A stretch of 64,000 bases of DNA. Origin: Alistipes communis. GTDB taxonomy: Bacteria; Bacteroidota; Bacteroidia; Bacteroidales; Rikenellaceae. Positions 19,101-26,426 of the stretch are shown one piece after another. Both the position numbers and the translations under genes were made by a program. The notes below the pieces were generated by a model. The model had not been told where the DNA came from and did no database searches. It saw nothing but the letters and a program-made list of their open reading frames with translations. Location of the stretch: positions 2,542,001 to 2,606,000 of the forward strand of contig NZ_AP019735.1 of assembly GCF_006542665.1 (NCBI RefSeq), written 5' to 3'. Position 1 is the stretch's first letter. Every line of letters begins with the position of its first letter.

Positions 19101-19681
19101 CCGAAATTCTGGCGACCGTAAACAATGAGAAGGAGCTCGCCGCGGAGTGTACGGCACTGGCCGACGAAGTGGCTGCGGCGCTGCAAAAATACGCCGTTGT
19201 CGAACATCCGGAGTTCGGGAAGATCTATGCTTTCGAGGTCGACGGTTTCGGCGGACGACAGCTGATGGACGACGCCAACGTACCGTCGCTGCTGGCGATG
19301 CCCTATCTGGGCGACGTGGAGCGCACGGACCCGATCTATGAAAACACCCGCCGCTTCGTGTGGAGCGACGGCAATCCTTACTTCTGGCGCGGTGCGGCGG
19401 GCGAGGGCATCGGAGGCCCCCATATCGGCGTGGAGATGATCTGGCCCATGAGCATCATGATGCGGGCCTTCACCTCCACCGACGACGAGGAAATCCGCGA
19501 CTGCATCGTCTCGCTGATGACCACCGATGCCGGTACGGGCTTCATGCACGAGTCCTTCTCGCGCCACGACGCTGCGGATTACACCCGCGCGTGGTTCGCA
19601 TGGCAGAACACGCTGTTCGGGGAGCTGATACTCAAACTCGTGAACGAAGGTAAAGCAGATTTGTTAAATTCCATCCGATAA
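16133..19681 (+). CDS. GH92-GH125 fusion: two alpha-mannosidase modules in one lipoprotein
   Basis: The ATG at 16133 starts a lipoprotein signal (lipobox LLAAAC); a TTG at 16127 is weaker. At 1182 residues it is far longer than a lone GH92 (about 750). Residues 30-730 are GH92, with CEGNAWQYTWLVPHDVEGL (Glu529) and SGNEDVGQMSAWY (Asn631, Glu632, Asp633). A linker around 730-745 leads to a GH125 module, shown by RWMFANCFPNTLDTTV, TGDIAAMWLRDS near residue 802, EIDSHCYPIRLAHHYW and FMHESF near the end. GH125 enzymes are exo-alpha-1,6-mannosidases. Having both on one anchored chain would remove terminal branches and then the exposed 1,6-linked mannose. No frameshift is visible; the fusion is a single open frame. 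Confidence 0.92.
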   Translation: MKRTYSFLPAAALLLAAACSPSQPAAESDFTRFVDPKIGTGGHGHVFVGANVPFGLVQVGPTSIPQEWDWVSGYHRSDSTVIGFSHTHLSGTGIGDLFDVTVMPVVGEVTYARGTEDDPSSGLWSYADRTREIARPGYYSVPLMRYGVTAEMTATARVGLHRYTFPASDAAAVVFDLENGGCWDEATDTGFRFSDDSTRISGWRYSTGWAKDQRVYFAAEFSKPFAKFETVGDKYARASFSTTDGEQLLVKVALSPVSVEGAEANLAAELPEWDFEATAAAADKAWNDELSKVKIATEDETAKRIFYTALYHTMVAPSVFCDVNGDYRGSDYEIHRAPGFTNYTTFSLWDTYRAAMPLMTILHPERMPDIVRTMLAIADEQGRLPVWHLWGNETDCMVGNPGIPVVADAIVKGIEGFDREKAFEAIKKTAMNPDRGNGLRMKYGYIPCDLFNEAVAYDMEYALADGAAARAAEALGRTEEANYFTERSHSYRNCFDPATRFMRGRDSKGGWRTPFNPFASTHRADDYCEGNAWQYTWLVPHDVEGLVGCFGGREEMLGKLDSLFTVSSVVEGAETSPDISGLIGQYAHGNEPSHHVLYLYTMLGQPWKTADKVREVLTTLYRAEPDGLSGNEDVGQMSAWYVLSSLGMYEVEPAGGRYWFGVPLFDRAEIDVPNGTFAIEARNLTPENRYIQRVWLNGEPYTKGWIAHADIMQGGELVFEMGAEPKVWYCPDEPETYADQRPAEEKRLFRSEAVEQEIARVCGLLTNERLRWMFANCFPNTLDTTVHYGEDAAGNPDTYVYTGDIAAMWLRDSGAQVWPYVQLCGKDAQLQRMIAGVIRRQLKLINIDPYANAFNVAPTGVHNETDFPEADPMVFERKWEIDSHCYPIRLAHHYWKTTGDASVFDAVWVDAMRAVLRTLREQQMKEGPGDYIFLRTTDRQLDTRCNVGRGNPVKSVGLIASAFRPSDDATTFGFLVPSNFMAVTSLRKAAEILATVNNEKELAAECTALADEVAAALQKYAVVEHPEFGKIYAFEVDGFGGRQLMDDANVPSLLAMPYLGDVERTDPIYENTRRFVWSDGNPYFWRGAAGEGIGGPHIGVEMIWPMSIMMRAFTSTDDEEIRDCIVSLMTTDAGTGFMHESFSRHDAADYTRAWFAWQNTLFGELILKLVNEGKADLLNSIR

Positions 19682-21999
19682 TGAAGAAATACGCATTCAT
19701 CGTGCTGGCGGCCCTCGCTGCTGCCTGCGGTCATGTTCCTTACGACACCGGAACCGCGATTCGCCCCTCGGAATACGTCTCGACGCTGGTCGGCACCCAG
19801 TCGGACTATGTGCTCTCGACGGGCAATACCTATCCGGCGGTGGCTTTGCCGTGGGGAATGAATTTCTGGACGCCCCAGACGGGCCCGATGGGCGACGGGT
19901 GGGTCTACACCTACGGAGCGCATACCATCCGGGGCTTCAAACAGACCCACCAGCCCTCGCCGTGGATCAACGACTACGGGCAGTTTTCGCTGATGCCCGT
20001 GCGGGGCCGGGACAAACTCGGCGAGGAGTCGCGTCAGAGCTGGTTCTCGCACCAGTCGGAGACGGCGAAGCCCTACTATTACTCGGTCTACTTGGCCGAC
20101 CACGACATCGTGGCCGAAATGACCCCGACGGAGCGCGCCGCCGTGATGCGCTTCACGTTCCCCGAATCGACGGAATCGGGCGTAGTCATCGACGCCTTCG
20201 ACCTCGGCTCGCGCGTGGAGATCGTCGACGCGCAGACCGTTGCCGGCTATACGACACGTAACAGCGGCGGCGTGCCCGAGAATTTCCGCAACTGGTTCGT
20301 CATCCGCTTCGACAAGCCCTTCGCGGCCGTCGAGCTGACCGATGCCCCCGCCTCCTACGAGGCGGGTAGCCGAGAGCTCTATCCCGAAGGCGGCAAAGCG
20401 GTCGAAGGTGACCACGCCGTGGCTAAGGTACACTTTTCGACGGTGCGTGGCGAGCAGGTGACGGCCCGCGTGGCCTCGTCGTTCATCTCCGCGGAGCAGG
20501 CCCTGCGAAACCTCGAAACGGAGCTGGGAACGGATGATTTCGAAACGGTGAAGGCCCGGGCACAGGAACGCTGGGACGAGGTGCTGGGACGTATCGAAGT
20601 CACGGGAGGAACTACGGATCAGTACCGCACGTTTTACTCGTGCCTCTACCGTTCGACGCTTTTCCCGCGCAAATTCTACGAGATCGACGCTGCGGGCAAA
20701 CCTGTGCATTACAGCCCCTACAACGGCGAGGTGCTGCCTGGCTATATGTATACCGACACGGGATTCTGGGACACGTTCCGGAGCCTGTTTCCGTTGCTGA
20801 ACCTCGTCTATCCGTCGGTCAACGCCGAGATTCAGGCCGGGCTGGCCAATGCCTACCGCGAGAGCGGCTTCCTGCCCGAATGGGCTTCGCCGGGACACCG
20901 CGGATGCATGGTCGGAAACAACTCCGCATCCGTAGTCGCGGATGCAATACTCAAAGGCGTGACACCCGAAGAGGATGTAGCAACCCTCTACGGGGCGATG
21001 CTCGCGGGACGCGACAAAGTCCATCCTACTGTAAGCTCCACGGGACGCCTCGGGCACGAATACTATAACACGCTGGGCTATGTACCCTACGATGCAGGCA
21101 TCGACGAGAATGTCGCACGAACGCTCGAATATGCCTACGACGACTGGTGTATCGCGCAGGTGGCGAAAAAGCTGGGCCGGACCGAAGATGCGGAGCGGCT
21201 GGAAAAGGCCTCGCAGAACTACAAAAACCTCTTCGATCCTGAAACCAAGTTGATGCGCGGCCGCAATGCCGACGGGACGTTCCAGTCGCCGTTCAGCCCC
21301 TACAAGTGGGGCGACGCATATACGGAGGGTAACGCCTGGCACTACACATGGTCGGTTTTCCACGACGTCGAAGGGCTCGCCGAGCTGATGGGCGGCGGGA
21401 AGGAGTTCTCGAAGATGTTGGATTCGGTATTCGTCGTCCCGCCGATCTACGATGACAGCTACTACGGCGTGCGCATCCACGAGATCACCGAAATGCAGGT
21501 GGCCAACATGGGCAACTACGCGCACGGCAACCAACCTGCGCAGCACATGATCTACCTCTACGATTATGTCGGACAACCCTGGAAGGCGCAGTATTGGGTA
21601 CGAGAAGTTATGGACCGGCTCTACTCCGCCAAGCCCGACGGATACTGCGGCGACGAGGACAACGGACAGACCTCGGCCTGGTACGTGTTCTCGGCCCTCG
21701 GGTTCTATCCCGTCTGTCCCGCATCGGACGAATATGCGGTGGGTTCGCCGCTCTTCAAAAAAGCGCTCATCCACCTCGAAAACGGCGAGACCGTGGAGAT
21801 CGAAGCTCCCGGGAACGGCCCCGAGAACCGTTATGTCGGAAAGATGACACTCGACGGAAAGACTCTCGAACGAACTTTCCTGAAATACGGCGAGCTGCTG
21901 AACGGAGCGAAGATCGCTTTCGAGATGCGGCCGGAACCGAACGACAGCCGCGGCACGAAAGCCGAAGACGCTCCCTATTCGATGAGCGATAGGGAATAA
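19681..21999 (+). CDS. GH92 alpha-mannosidase lipoprotein
   Basis: The start ATG shares its A with the stop codon of the preceding gene (TAATG), so the two are coupled. The 772-residue protein has a lipobox (LAAAC) near residue 16. Its catalytic domain carries TEGNAWHYTWSVFHDVEGL (Glu549) and CGDEDNGQTSAWYVF, with Asp658 and Asp660 spaced two apart. That is the spacing I recall for the base residues of the characterised enzyme BT3990 (Asp642 and Asp644). It has HGNQP where the fusion protein has HGNEP, which may alter linkage choice. It is the last gene of the locus, ending 28 bp before a strong terminator. Confidence 0.93.
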   Translation: MKKYAFIVLAALAAACGHVPYDTGTAIRPSEYVSTLVGTQSDYVLSTGNTYPAVALPWGMNFWTPQTGPMGDGWVYTYGAHTIRGFKQTHQPSPWINDYGQFSLMPVRGRDKLGEESRQSWFSHQSETAKPYYYSVYLADHDIVAEMTPTERAAVMRFTFPESTESGVVIDAFDLGSRVEIVDAQTVAGYTTRNSGGVPENFRNWFVIRFDKPFAAVELTDAPASYEAGSRELYPEGGKAVEGDHAVAKVHFSTVRGEQVTARVASSFISAEQALRNLETELGTDDFETVKARAQERWDEVLGRIEVTGGTTDQYRTFYSCLYRSTLFPRKFYEIDAAGKPVHYSPYNGEVLPGYMYTDTGFWDTFRSLFPLLNLVYPSVNAEIQAGLANAYRESGFLPEWASPGHRGCMVGNNSASVVADAILKGVTPEEDVATLYGAMLAGRDKVHPTVSSTGRLGHEYYNTLGYVPYDAGIDENVARTLEYAYDDWCIAQVAKKLGRTEDAERLEKASQNYKNLFDPETKLMRGRNADGTFQSPFSPYKWGDAYTEGNAWHYTWSVFHDVEGLAELMGGGKEFSKMLDSVFVVPPIYDDSYYGVRIHEITEMQVANMGNYAHGNQPAQHMIYLYDYVGQPWKAQYWVREVMDRLYSAKPDGYCGDEDNGQTSAWYVFSALGFYPVCPASDEYAVGSPLFKKALIHLENGETVEIEAPGNGPENRYVGKMTLDGKTLERTFLKYGELLNGAKIAFEMRPEPNDSRGTKAEDAPYSMSDRE

Positions 22000-22027
22000 G
22001 GTCTTCAAAAGTCATATTCTTTTTCCG

Positions 22028-22063
22028 AGCCGGCCGTCCTGCCGAAGGACGGCTGGCTTTTTA
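22028..22063 (+). terminator. Terminator of the N-glycan catabolic unit
   Basis: A 13-bp stem pairs 22028-22040 with 22046-22058, with one wobble pair and a GCCGA loop, followed by a run of T. It lies 28 bp after the last GH92 stop codon. The following stretch to 22404 shows no gene or other structure I can support. Confidence 0.9.
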
Positions 22064-22404
22064 TAAACCGGACGTCGATTACAATAAGCTGTGGGTATGC
22101 AGTACATTCCCACCGGAAGAGAACGGTTGCATTTTCCGGATATGTTTTCTGCATTTGCAGTGGTATACTGAAAACACGGAACGTGTAAGTTTATTCTCGG
22201 TGTTCGATCGGGAAAATTCAACGGGAGAAGAGAATAAGCCGACATCTTCTCGCGTCGTATCCATCCGTGAATATGAGCGCGGGCTGTTGTTTGTTTTATC
22301 CCGAGACTGTTCCGGATACCAGTGCTTAAAATAAGCTTTCGGCGCCATCGCTTCTCTGTCTTTTTTCGGGCCGTCGGGGTATGGACGGAACTTTTTCGAA
22401 GCCT

Positions 22405-22671
22405 ATGGAAAAATTGGTTTTGTCGGCGTGCATCGTGCTGTGTGCAGGGAGTGTGTCGGCGCGGAATGCAGGGATCTATTGCTTCTTCGCCGACGGAGCG
22501 AACCCCGTCTATGAGGTCGAAAATCTCAGGATCGCCATCGGTGTCGACGGCGGAAATCCTTGTCGGGTGGTGGCGAACAAGTTCTGTGACCGGACGTCGG
22601 ACGCCTCCGATTTCATGGGAATCGGTTTCAGGTCTTGGAAGTTTGCCCGAGGGGCGGCCTTCTTCAAGTAG
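22405..22671 (+). CDS. Small secreted hypothetical protein, possibly a remnant
   Basis: From the ATG at 22405 the frame encodes 88 residues that begin with a convincing Sec signal (MEKLVLSACIVLCAGSVSA, cleaved before RNAG). The mature part, about 70 residues with ADGANPVYEVENLRIAIG, matches no family I know. The next 200 bp downstream are non-coding. It may be a genuine small exported protein or the leftover 5' end of a larger gene. An in-frame ATG at 22381 would put eight charged residues ahead of the signal and is less likely. Confidence 0.4.
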   Translation: MEKLVLSACIVLCAGSVSARNAGIYCFFADGANPVYEVENLRIAIGVDGGNPCRVVANKFCDRTSDASDFMGIGFRSWKFARGAAFFK

Positions 22672-22871
22672 AAGAAAATTTTGAATGTACTTTTCGTAGG
22701 TAACCGATTGGGTTGTAAAACTACTGACTCCGCTGTTTGTCTTACTGGATCTTTATATTTAGTAAGAGAATTACGGACAAATCGTTGCCTGTCGGGATCG
22801 GAGGTTTTCAGGTTCAGCTACCTGTTCCGGAACCGGTTTTAGGCTGTTTTCAGCCATACCCTGAAAAAGAA

Positions 22872-22902
22872 AAATCCTGCAAGTATTTGTCTTGCAGGAT
22901 TT
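22872..22902 (-). terminator. Hairpin terminator, probably the original one of tRNA-Ser
   Basis: A perfect 12-bp stem pairs 22872-22883 (AAATCCTGCAAG) with 22891-22902, with a 7-nt loop. Read on the minus strand it lies just beyond the duplicated tRNA-Ser 3' end at 22931-22946 and is followed by a T-rich stretch. That placement suits the tRNA terminator that was displaced when the island inserted. Confidence 0.65.
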
Positions 22903-22930
22903 GTCGTTTTGTTGCCGCCTGTCGGCTCCG

Positions 22931-22946
22931 AACTTGGCGGAGAGGA
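22931..22946 (-). repeat. Candidate distal attachment-site repeat (copy of tRNA-Ser 3' end)
   Basis: The 16 bases AACTTGGCGGAGAGGA are identical to 26119-26134, which form the acceptor 3' strand, discriminator base and CCA of the intact tRNA-Ser. Beyond them the two sequences diverge. Paired 3'-end copies around foreign AT-rich DNA are the usual mark of integration at a tRNA gene. Confidence 0.65.
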
Positions 22947-23253
22947 GGGGTTATGAACCTAATTCTCCGAAATGTCCTGTAATCAGATACTTGCTATATT
23001 TTTCTCGTGTCAGGTAACGATTTAGATACTGAGCTATGGATTGCTGTCCGAAACTATCTGTTAAGAACCTGCTAACGACACAAATATACGTATTTTGCTG
23101 TGGATATGCAGATTCCGAGAACTTGTTTTTCAAAGATTATGCTTTTTTGTCGTATAATAATTAATTGTATTTGGCTGGTGAAGCCTTCTATTCTTTAATT
23201 GAAGATTGTATTCGGTGGCGTAATAGCACACTTTAATAAATAAAAGAATATAA

Positions 23254-23877
23254 TTATTCATTACGTATTCGTCGTTTTATTTCTCTTATAAAAGCAGCTT
23301 GTTCTTCAGGTTTGCTGGTGCGTATTTCTTCAGTCAGCCATGCTAATATAGATTGTTGTTCCGCATTGAATTTTTTCATATTGTCTTCGACTTTATTAAG
23401 CCTGAATAATTCACAAATGGTAATTGTCTCACTTCCTTTAGATGACAGTGCTATATATACGGATTTATTATCAATTTGTATGTGTTGTGGATATGAATCG
23501 TAGTGCGCATGAATTATTTTAAATGCGTTGCCTGAACGCGGATAATTTTTAATAGGCTTATTAAGCACATTTTTTGTTCCTTTCTTTGTATTGCATCCAG
23601 GGCAACTTAATGCAAGGTTTTTACAACAGAATGTAAATTTTGAGAATGTCGATTTCGGAACAATATGTTCAATCTCTACATCTTTAATGTCAAATCCCAA
23701 CTCGTGTTTACAATAGCAGCATTTATTGTCTTGTTCTTTCCTCAAATGCAGTACAATGTTCTTTTTTAGTTGATCAAATATTTTTTTATTCCAATCCGTG
23801 TGGGTTGAAAATTCCTTTTTTATTAAAGAAGTTTCTTGGGAAGTTAACTGATATGCATTGTTTATATAATCGCTCAT
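23254..23877 (-). CDS. HNH endonuclease, PtuB-like (Septu-type defence)
   Basis: The 207-residue protein has a zinc-bound HNH core: CCYC at residues 53-56, the EIEHIVPKS strand with Glu70 and His71, and CPGCNTKKG with Cys92 and Cys95. The start overlaps the end of the upstream ATPase gene by 4 bp, so the two are translated together. An ATPase-HNH pair in this order is the hallmark of Septu (PtuA plus PtuB), an anti-phage system; HNH proteins of this shape also occur beside ATPases in retron-linked modules, but no reverse transcriptase is present. The gene is AT-rich compared with the flanking chromosome, which points to transfer. Confidence 0.8.
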   Translation of the reverse strand: MSDYINNAYQLTSQETSLIKKEFSTHTDWNKKIFDQLKKNIVLHLRKEQDNKCCYCKHELGFDIKDVEIEHIVPKSTFSKFTFCCKNLALSCPGCNTKKGTKNVLNKPIKNYPRSGNAFKIIHAHYDSYPQHIQIDNKSVYIALSSKGSETITICELFRLNKVEDNMKKFNAEQQSILAWLTEEIRTSKPEEQAAFIREIKRRIRNE

Positions 23878-25325
23878 CGTAAGGTCGTATTTATAATGAT
23901 TTCGGCAATACTTTTTAAAGGATCGTTGTCTTTCATTAACGGAAAATATTCTTCAATTTGGCGTCTGACTGCATTTAATTCAGAATTTGGTCTACTGTGA
24001 TCAGCCAACAATTCCAACCCTTTTGATAAAACCTGGGATAGATAATAATTTCTTGAAGTAGGGAGCCCAAATACATTCAGTAAGATATCTTCTGCGCTCC
24101 AACCGAATGTAGACTCATTGATAATTTCTGATATGATATTCTTCTTTCTATTTTGTAATGTAATCACCGTAGATCGGTCGGGAGGAAGATCTGTGACTAA
24201 CAGATGGGAATGGGAGGCTATAATAATATGACAACCATGAAAATGTTTAAAAATGTTATTCAATAATTCAATGTATTTAGCCTGCCAGATTGGATGTAAG
24301 CTAATTTCCGGTTCGTCGATTAAAACCATACAATTATCCTCTAATAGCGGAAGTAAAGCTAACAAAGTTGATAAAATGTTGGCTTCTCCGGAACTTGCTT
24401 CTCCAAAACTGAACTCGAATCCTCCTTTTTTATATACTTTGACTTCATAGGATCTGACAATATTCAACTTACGTAAGATATTTAATATCCTATACTCGGC
24501 TATATTATTGTTATATTGTTGTTTATCTTCTGTGTATCTTTTGGTATTCTTTGCAGAAAAGTTGATTAAAATTTCTCTGTATCCATCAGGGGAAAATTCT
24601 GTATTATTGAAAAAATCGGCCAATTCCTGTCCGTAAAGATCTATGAGTTGTGTCTTTGTCTCATCAACCTCATTAATTTGACCTGTTATAGACATTGGCG
24701 TACGAGTGTTTGTGAAAAGAAACTCTTTAGAGATGTGTTTGCTTTGTTTAAATAAATAGGGAATTCGATATTGAAGTTTTAAAATCGGTTCAAAATCCAG
24801 GTAATCGAATACATGTCTGTAATAACCTGAAATTTCCGATTCTGAGTAATACTCGAAAAAAATATCCAACGCTCTGTTTATAGAGGTCTTATTCGAGAAA
24901 AAATTATTTCTGCTTCTAGGACCTAAATAAATGTATCTTGAATCTTTGTATAAATTTCTAATAAAATCATCCGCTCTGTTGTATCGTTCATATACAGATC
25001 GGTATTTTTAAAAACTGCTATCTAACGGGAAATGATCAGATAAACTATTGGTTAAGGCAATTACTTTGTTGGGAACAGTGTTAAAATTAGCTTTACTACC
25101 AAAAAGTTTTGTTGAATTTTTATCTTTATAAATTTGTTTAAACAGTTTCGCAATGCTACAAAGCAGTCTACTCTTCCCCGTTCCATTATTACCAATAATT
25201 AATGAGAAGTAATTTGAATATTCATTTTGCCGACCACCACTGTGTCTGGGAGAGATCAGGGTTACATTATCTGTTGTAATGTTGTTTTCGTTAATACGTA
25301 CAGAATATAGTCGAAAAGGAGCCAT
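23874..25325 (-). pseudogene. AAA/ABC-type ATPase, PtuA-like, interrupted by one in-frame TAA
   Basis: From the ATG at 25325 the frame gives a Walker A motif (IIGNNGTGKS, residues 43-52), then a TAA stop as codon 106 (25008-25010). The same frame continues without any other stop for 378 codons to 23876, through the Walker B region VLIDEPEISLHP and the HIIIASHSHLL segment typical of SMC/ABC-like defence ATPases. The predicted whole protein of 483 residues matches the usual PtuA size. One base change explains the break, so it is either a recent nonsense mutation or a sequence error. If real, no functional ATPase is made unless the stop is read through. A downstream restart would lack Walker A. 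Confidence 0.8.
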
Positions 25326-26018
25326 GTTACTTAATTAATATAATGAAATAAATTGGTCTGCTAAATGTAGAATAATTTTGTGAAATCACAAAAAAAGATG
25401 TATATAATATTTTGTGAGTTGTGATAGTTACCGCTTTTATTATGTAGAAAATAATTAATCTATCTTACCTCTGTTCTTGTTGTAAATAATTATCTTTGTA
25501 GAGTGAAAATTGACTTATTATATAATCAAGACAATGGATCTCCCACTTCTTTCGCAGATTGGGAGCACAATATTAATGTTACAGTTTCGAATGGATCAAA
25601 GTAAAAGCATAGGAAAAATATAGTTTAACAATTTCTTTGATATATATAATTGATTATGTAATAGTTGTATAGTCAATTTTAAGTTTTTTTGAAGGTTTTT
25701 CAAATGAAGGTATTTTGAGGTAAAGTTAGAAGCCATTGAAAGGGTATTCACATCAAAAGATTCATTATTAGGAAAGTATCGAATATTGAACGGTAATAGT
25801 GATTGGTATATAGGCTTGGTAAGAATAATCCGCCTGTTGTTTCCTATGGCAGTGTTTGCATTTATAGCGTTGTTTCCCGTTCTCTTGATAGCCATTTTTG
25901 ATACAAATTCCCTCGCAAAATTTGCAAGTTATTTTTTCGTGCCCTAATCTGATACATGAAGGTTCTTATTTGGAACCCTCGGCCGATTTTCAGCCGATTT
26001 GTGGGCGCAAAAATACAA
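25326..26018. other. AT-rich non-coding stretch upstream of the ATPase
   Basis: I find no gene I can support. A 99-codon minus-strand frame at 25596-25895 is low in complexity and has no recognisable feature. Upstream of the ATPase start a TACATTTA on the minus strand (25367-25360) resembles a -7 element but has no clear -33 partner. A 17-bp repeat copy lies at 25941-25957. Confidence 0.5.
25941..25957. repeat. 17-bp direct repeat, copy 1
   Basis: The sequence GCCCTAATCTGATACAT recurs exactly at 26097-26113. The two copies start 156 bp apart on either side of the tRNA-Ser terminator. Confidence 0.7.
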
Positions 26019-26040
26019 AAGACGACCCGAAAGTCGTCTT
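26019..26040 (-). terminator. Bidirectional terminator downstream of tRNA-Ser
   Basis: An 8-bp stem pairs 26019-26026 (AAGACGAC) with 26033-26040 around CCGAAA. It is bordered by T-rich sequence on both strands, so it can end the tRNA-Ser transcript on the minus strand. Confidence 0.75.
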
Positions 26041-26096
26041 CTTTTTATGTTTTTCTTTAAGTCCGTGTAATGATTTTCAGTTAGTTGCAATCTTAT

Positions 26097-26113
26097 GCCC
26101 TAATCTGATACAT
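26097..26113. repeat. 17-bp direct repeat, copy 2, next to tRNA-Ser
   Basis: Exact second copy of 25941-25957. It ends five bases before the 16-bp attachment repeat, so it may be an accessory recombinase site or an older insertion scar. Confidence 0.7.
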
Positions 26114-26118
26114 TACCA

Positions 26119-26134
26119 AACTTGGCGGAGAGGA
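26119..26134 (-). repeat. Candidate attachment-site repeat inside tRNA-Ser 3' end
   Basis: Identical to 22931-22946. It covers the end of the acceptor stem, the discriminator, the encoded CCA and four trailing bases of the intact tRNA-Ser gene. Confidence 0.65.
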
Positions 26135-26214
26135 CGAGATTCGAACTCGTGGTGCCGGTTGCCCAGCACGTCGGTTTAGCAAACCGGTGGTTTCAGCCAC
26201 TCACCCACCTCTCC
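26123..26214 (-). tRNA. tRNA-Ser(GCT)
   Basis: On the minus strand the acceptor strand GGAGAGG (from 26214) pairs with CCTCTCC near the 3' end, followed by discriminator G and an encoded CCA. The anticodon loop reads TTGCTAA, giving anticodon GCT for AGC/AGU serine codons. A long variable arm gives about 89 nt before CCA, as expected for a class II tRNA. The T loop reads TTCGAAT. It has its own promoter upstream and a terminator downstream. Its 3' end appears to have been used as an integration site. Confidence 0.95.
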
Positions 26215-26256
26215 GATTCTGTGGATGCGTGCCGCTGACTTTCAGCAAACGCGGAG

Positions 26257-26287
26257 CAAAAGTAAGTCAAAAATGCGGAATTACCAA
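26257..26287 (-). promoter_or_regulatory. Promoter of tRNA-Ser
   Basis: On the minus strand, TTG (26287-26285) is followed after exactly 20 bases by TACTTTTG (26264-26257). This fits the Bacteroidota housekeeping consensus TTG-N19/20-TAnnTTTG and sits about 43 bp before the tRNA 5' end. Confidence 0.8.
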
Positions 26288-26426
26288 ATAAAATCGGTTT
26301 CTTTTTCTTCTGAGGGATTTTTTTGCATTCCGTTTCGCGGTCGAACCGCCAGAAGAAAGGACGACAGGATACCGTGTGCGGACCGGTACGGGGCGTCCTG
26401 CGCCGGTCTGCGACTGTATGGGCCGG

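Larger units (their letters stand above)
22672..23253. other. Non-coding stretch at the left boundary of the island
   Basis: I see no gene here. It holds a terminator-like hairpin (22872-22902) and a 16-bp copy of the tRNA-Ser 3' end (22931-22946). Base composition drops sharply to AT-rich after about 22980, which marks the change from chromosome to inserted DNA. Confidence 0.6.

Noticed and set aside
15737..19567. A 1276-codon open frame on the minus strand across the GH92 genes
   Set aside because: It is antisense to well-supported GH92 and GH125 coding sequence; long antisense frames are expected in GC-rich DNA with this codon bias.
24867..25010. Two separate genes for the two halves of the ATPase
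   Set aside because: Both halves are in the same frame with no other stop between them, and the second half would lack Walker A, so a single gene with one nonsense codon is simpler.
23254..25325. Retron or Gabija system
   Set aside because: No reverse transcriptase is present, and the nuclease is HNH, without the TOPRIM domain expected for Gabija.
25596..25895. 99-codon minus-strand frame in the island
   Set aside because: AT-rich, no domain or signal, and not linked to any gene; too weak to annotate.
22947..26118. Integrase or transposase gene in the island
   Set aside because: I looked for recombinase motifs on both strands and saw only the HNH and ATPase genes.
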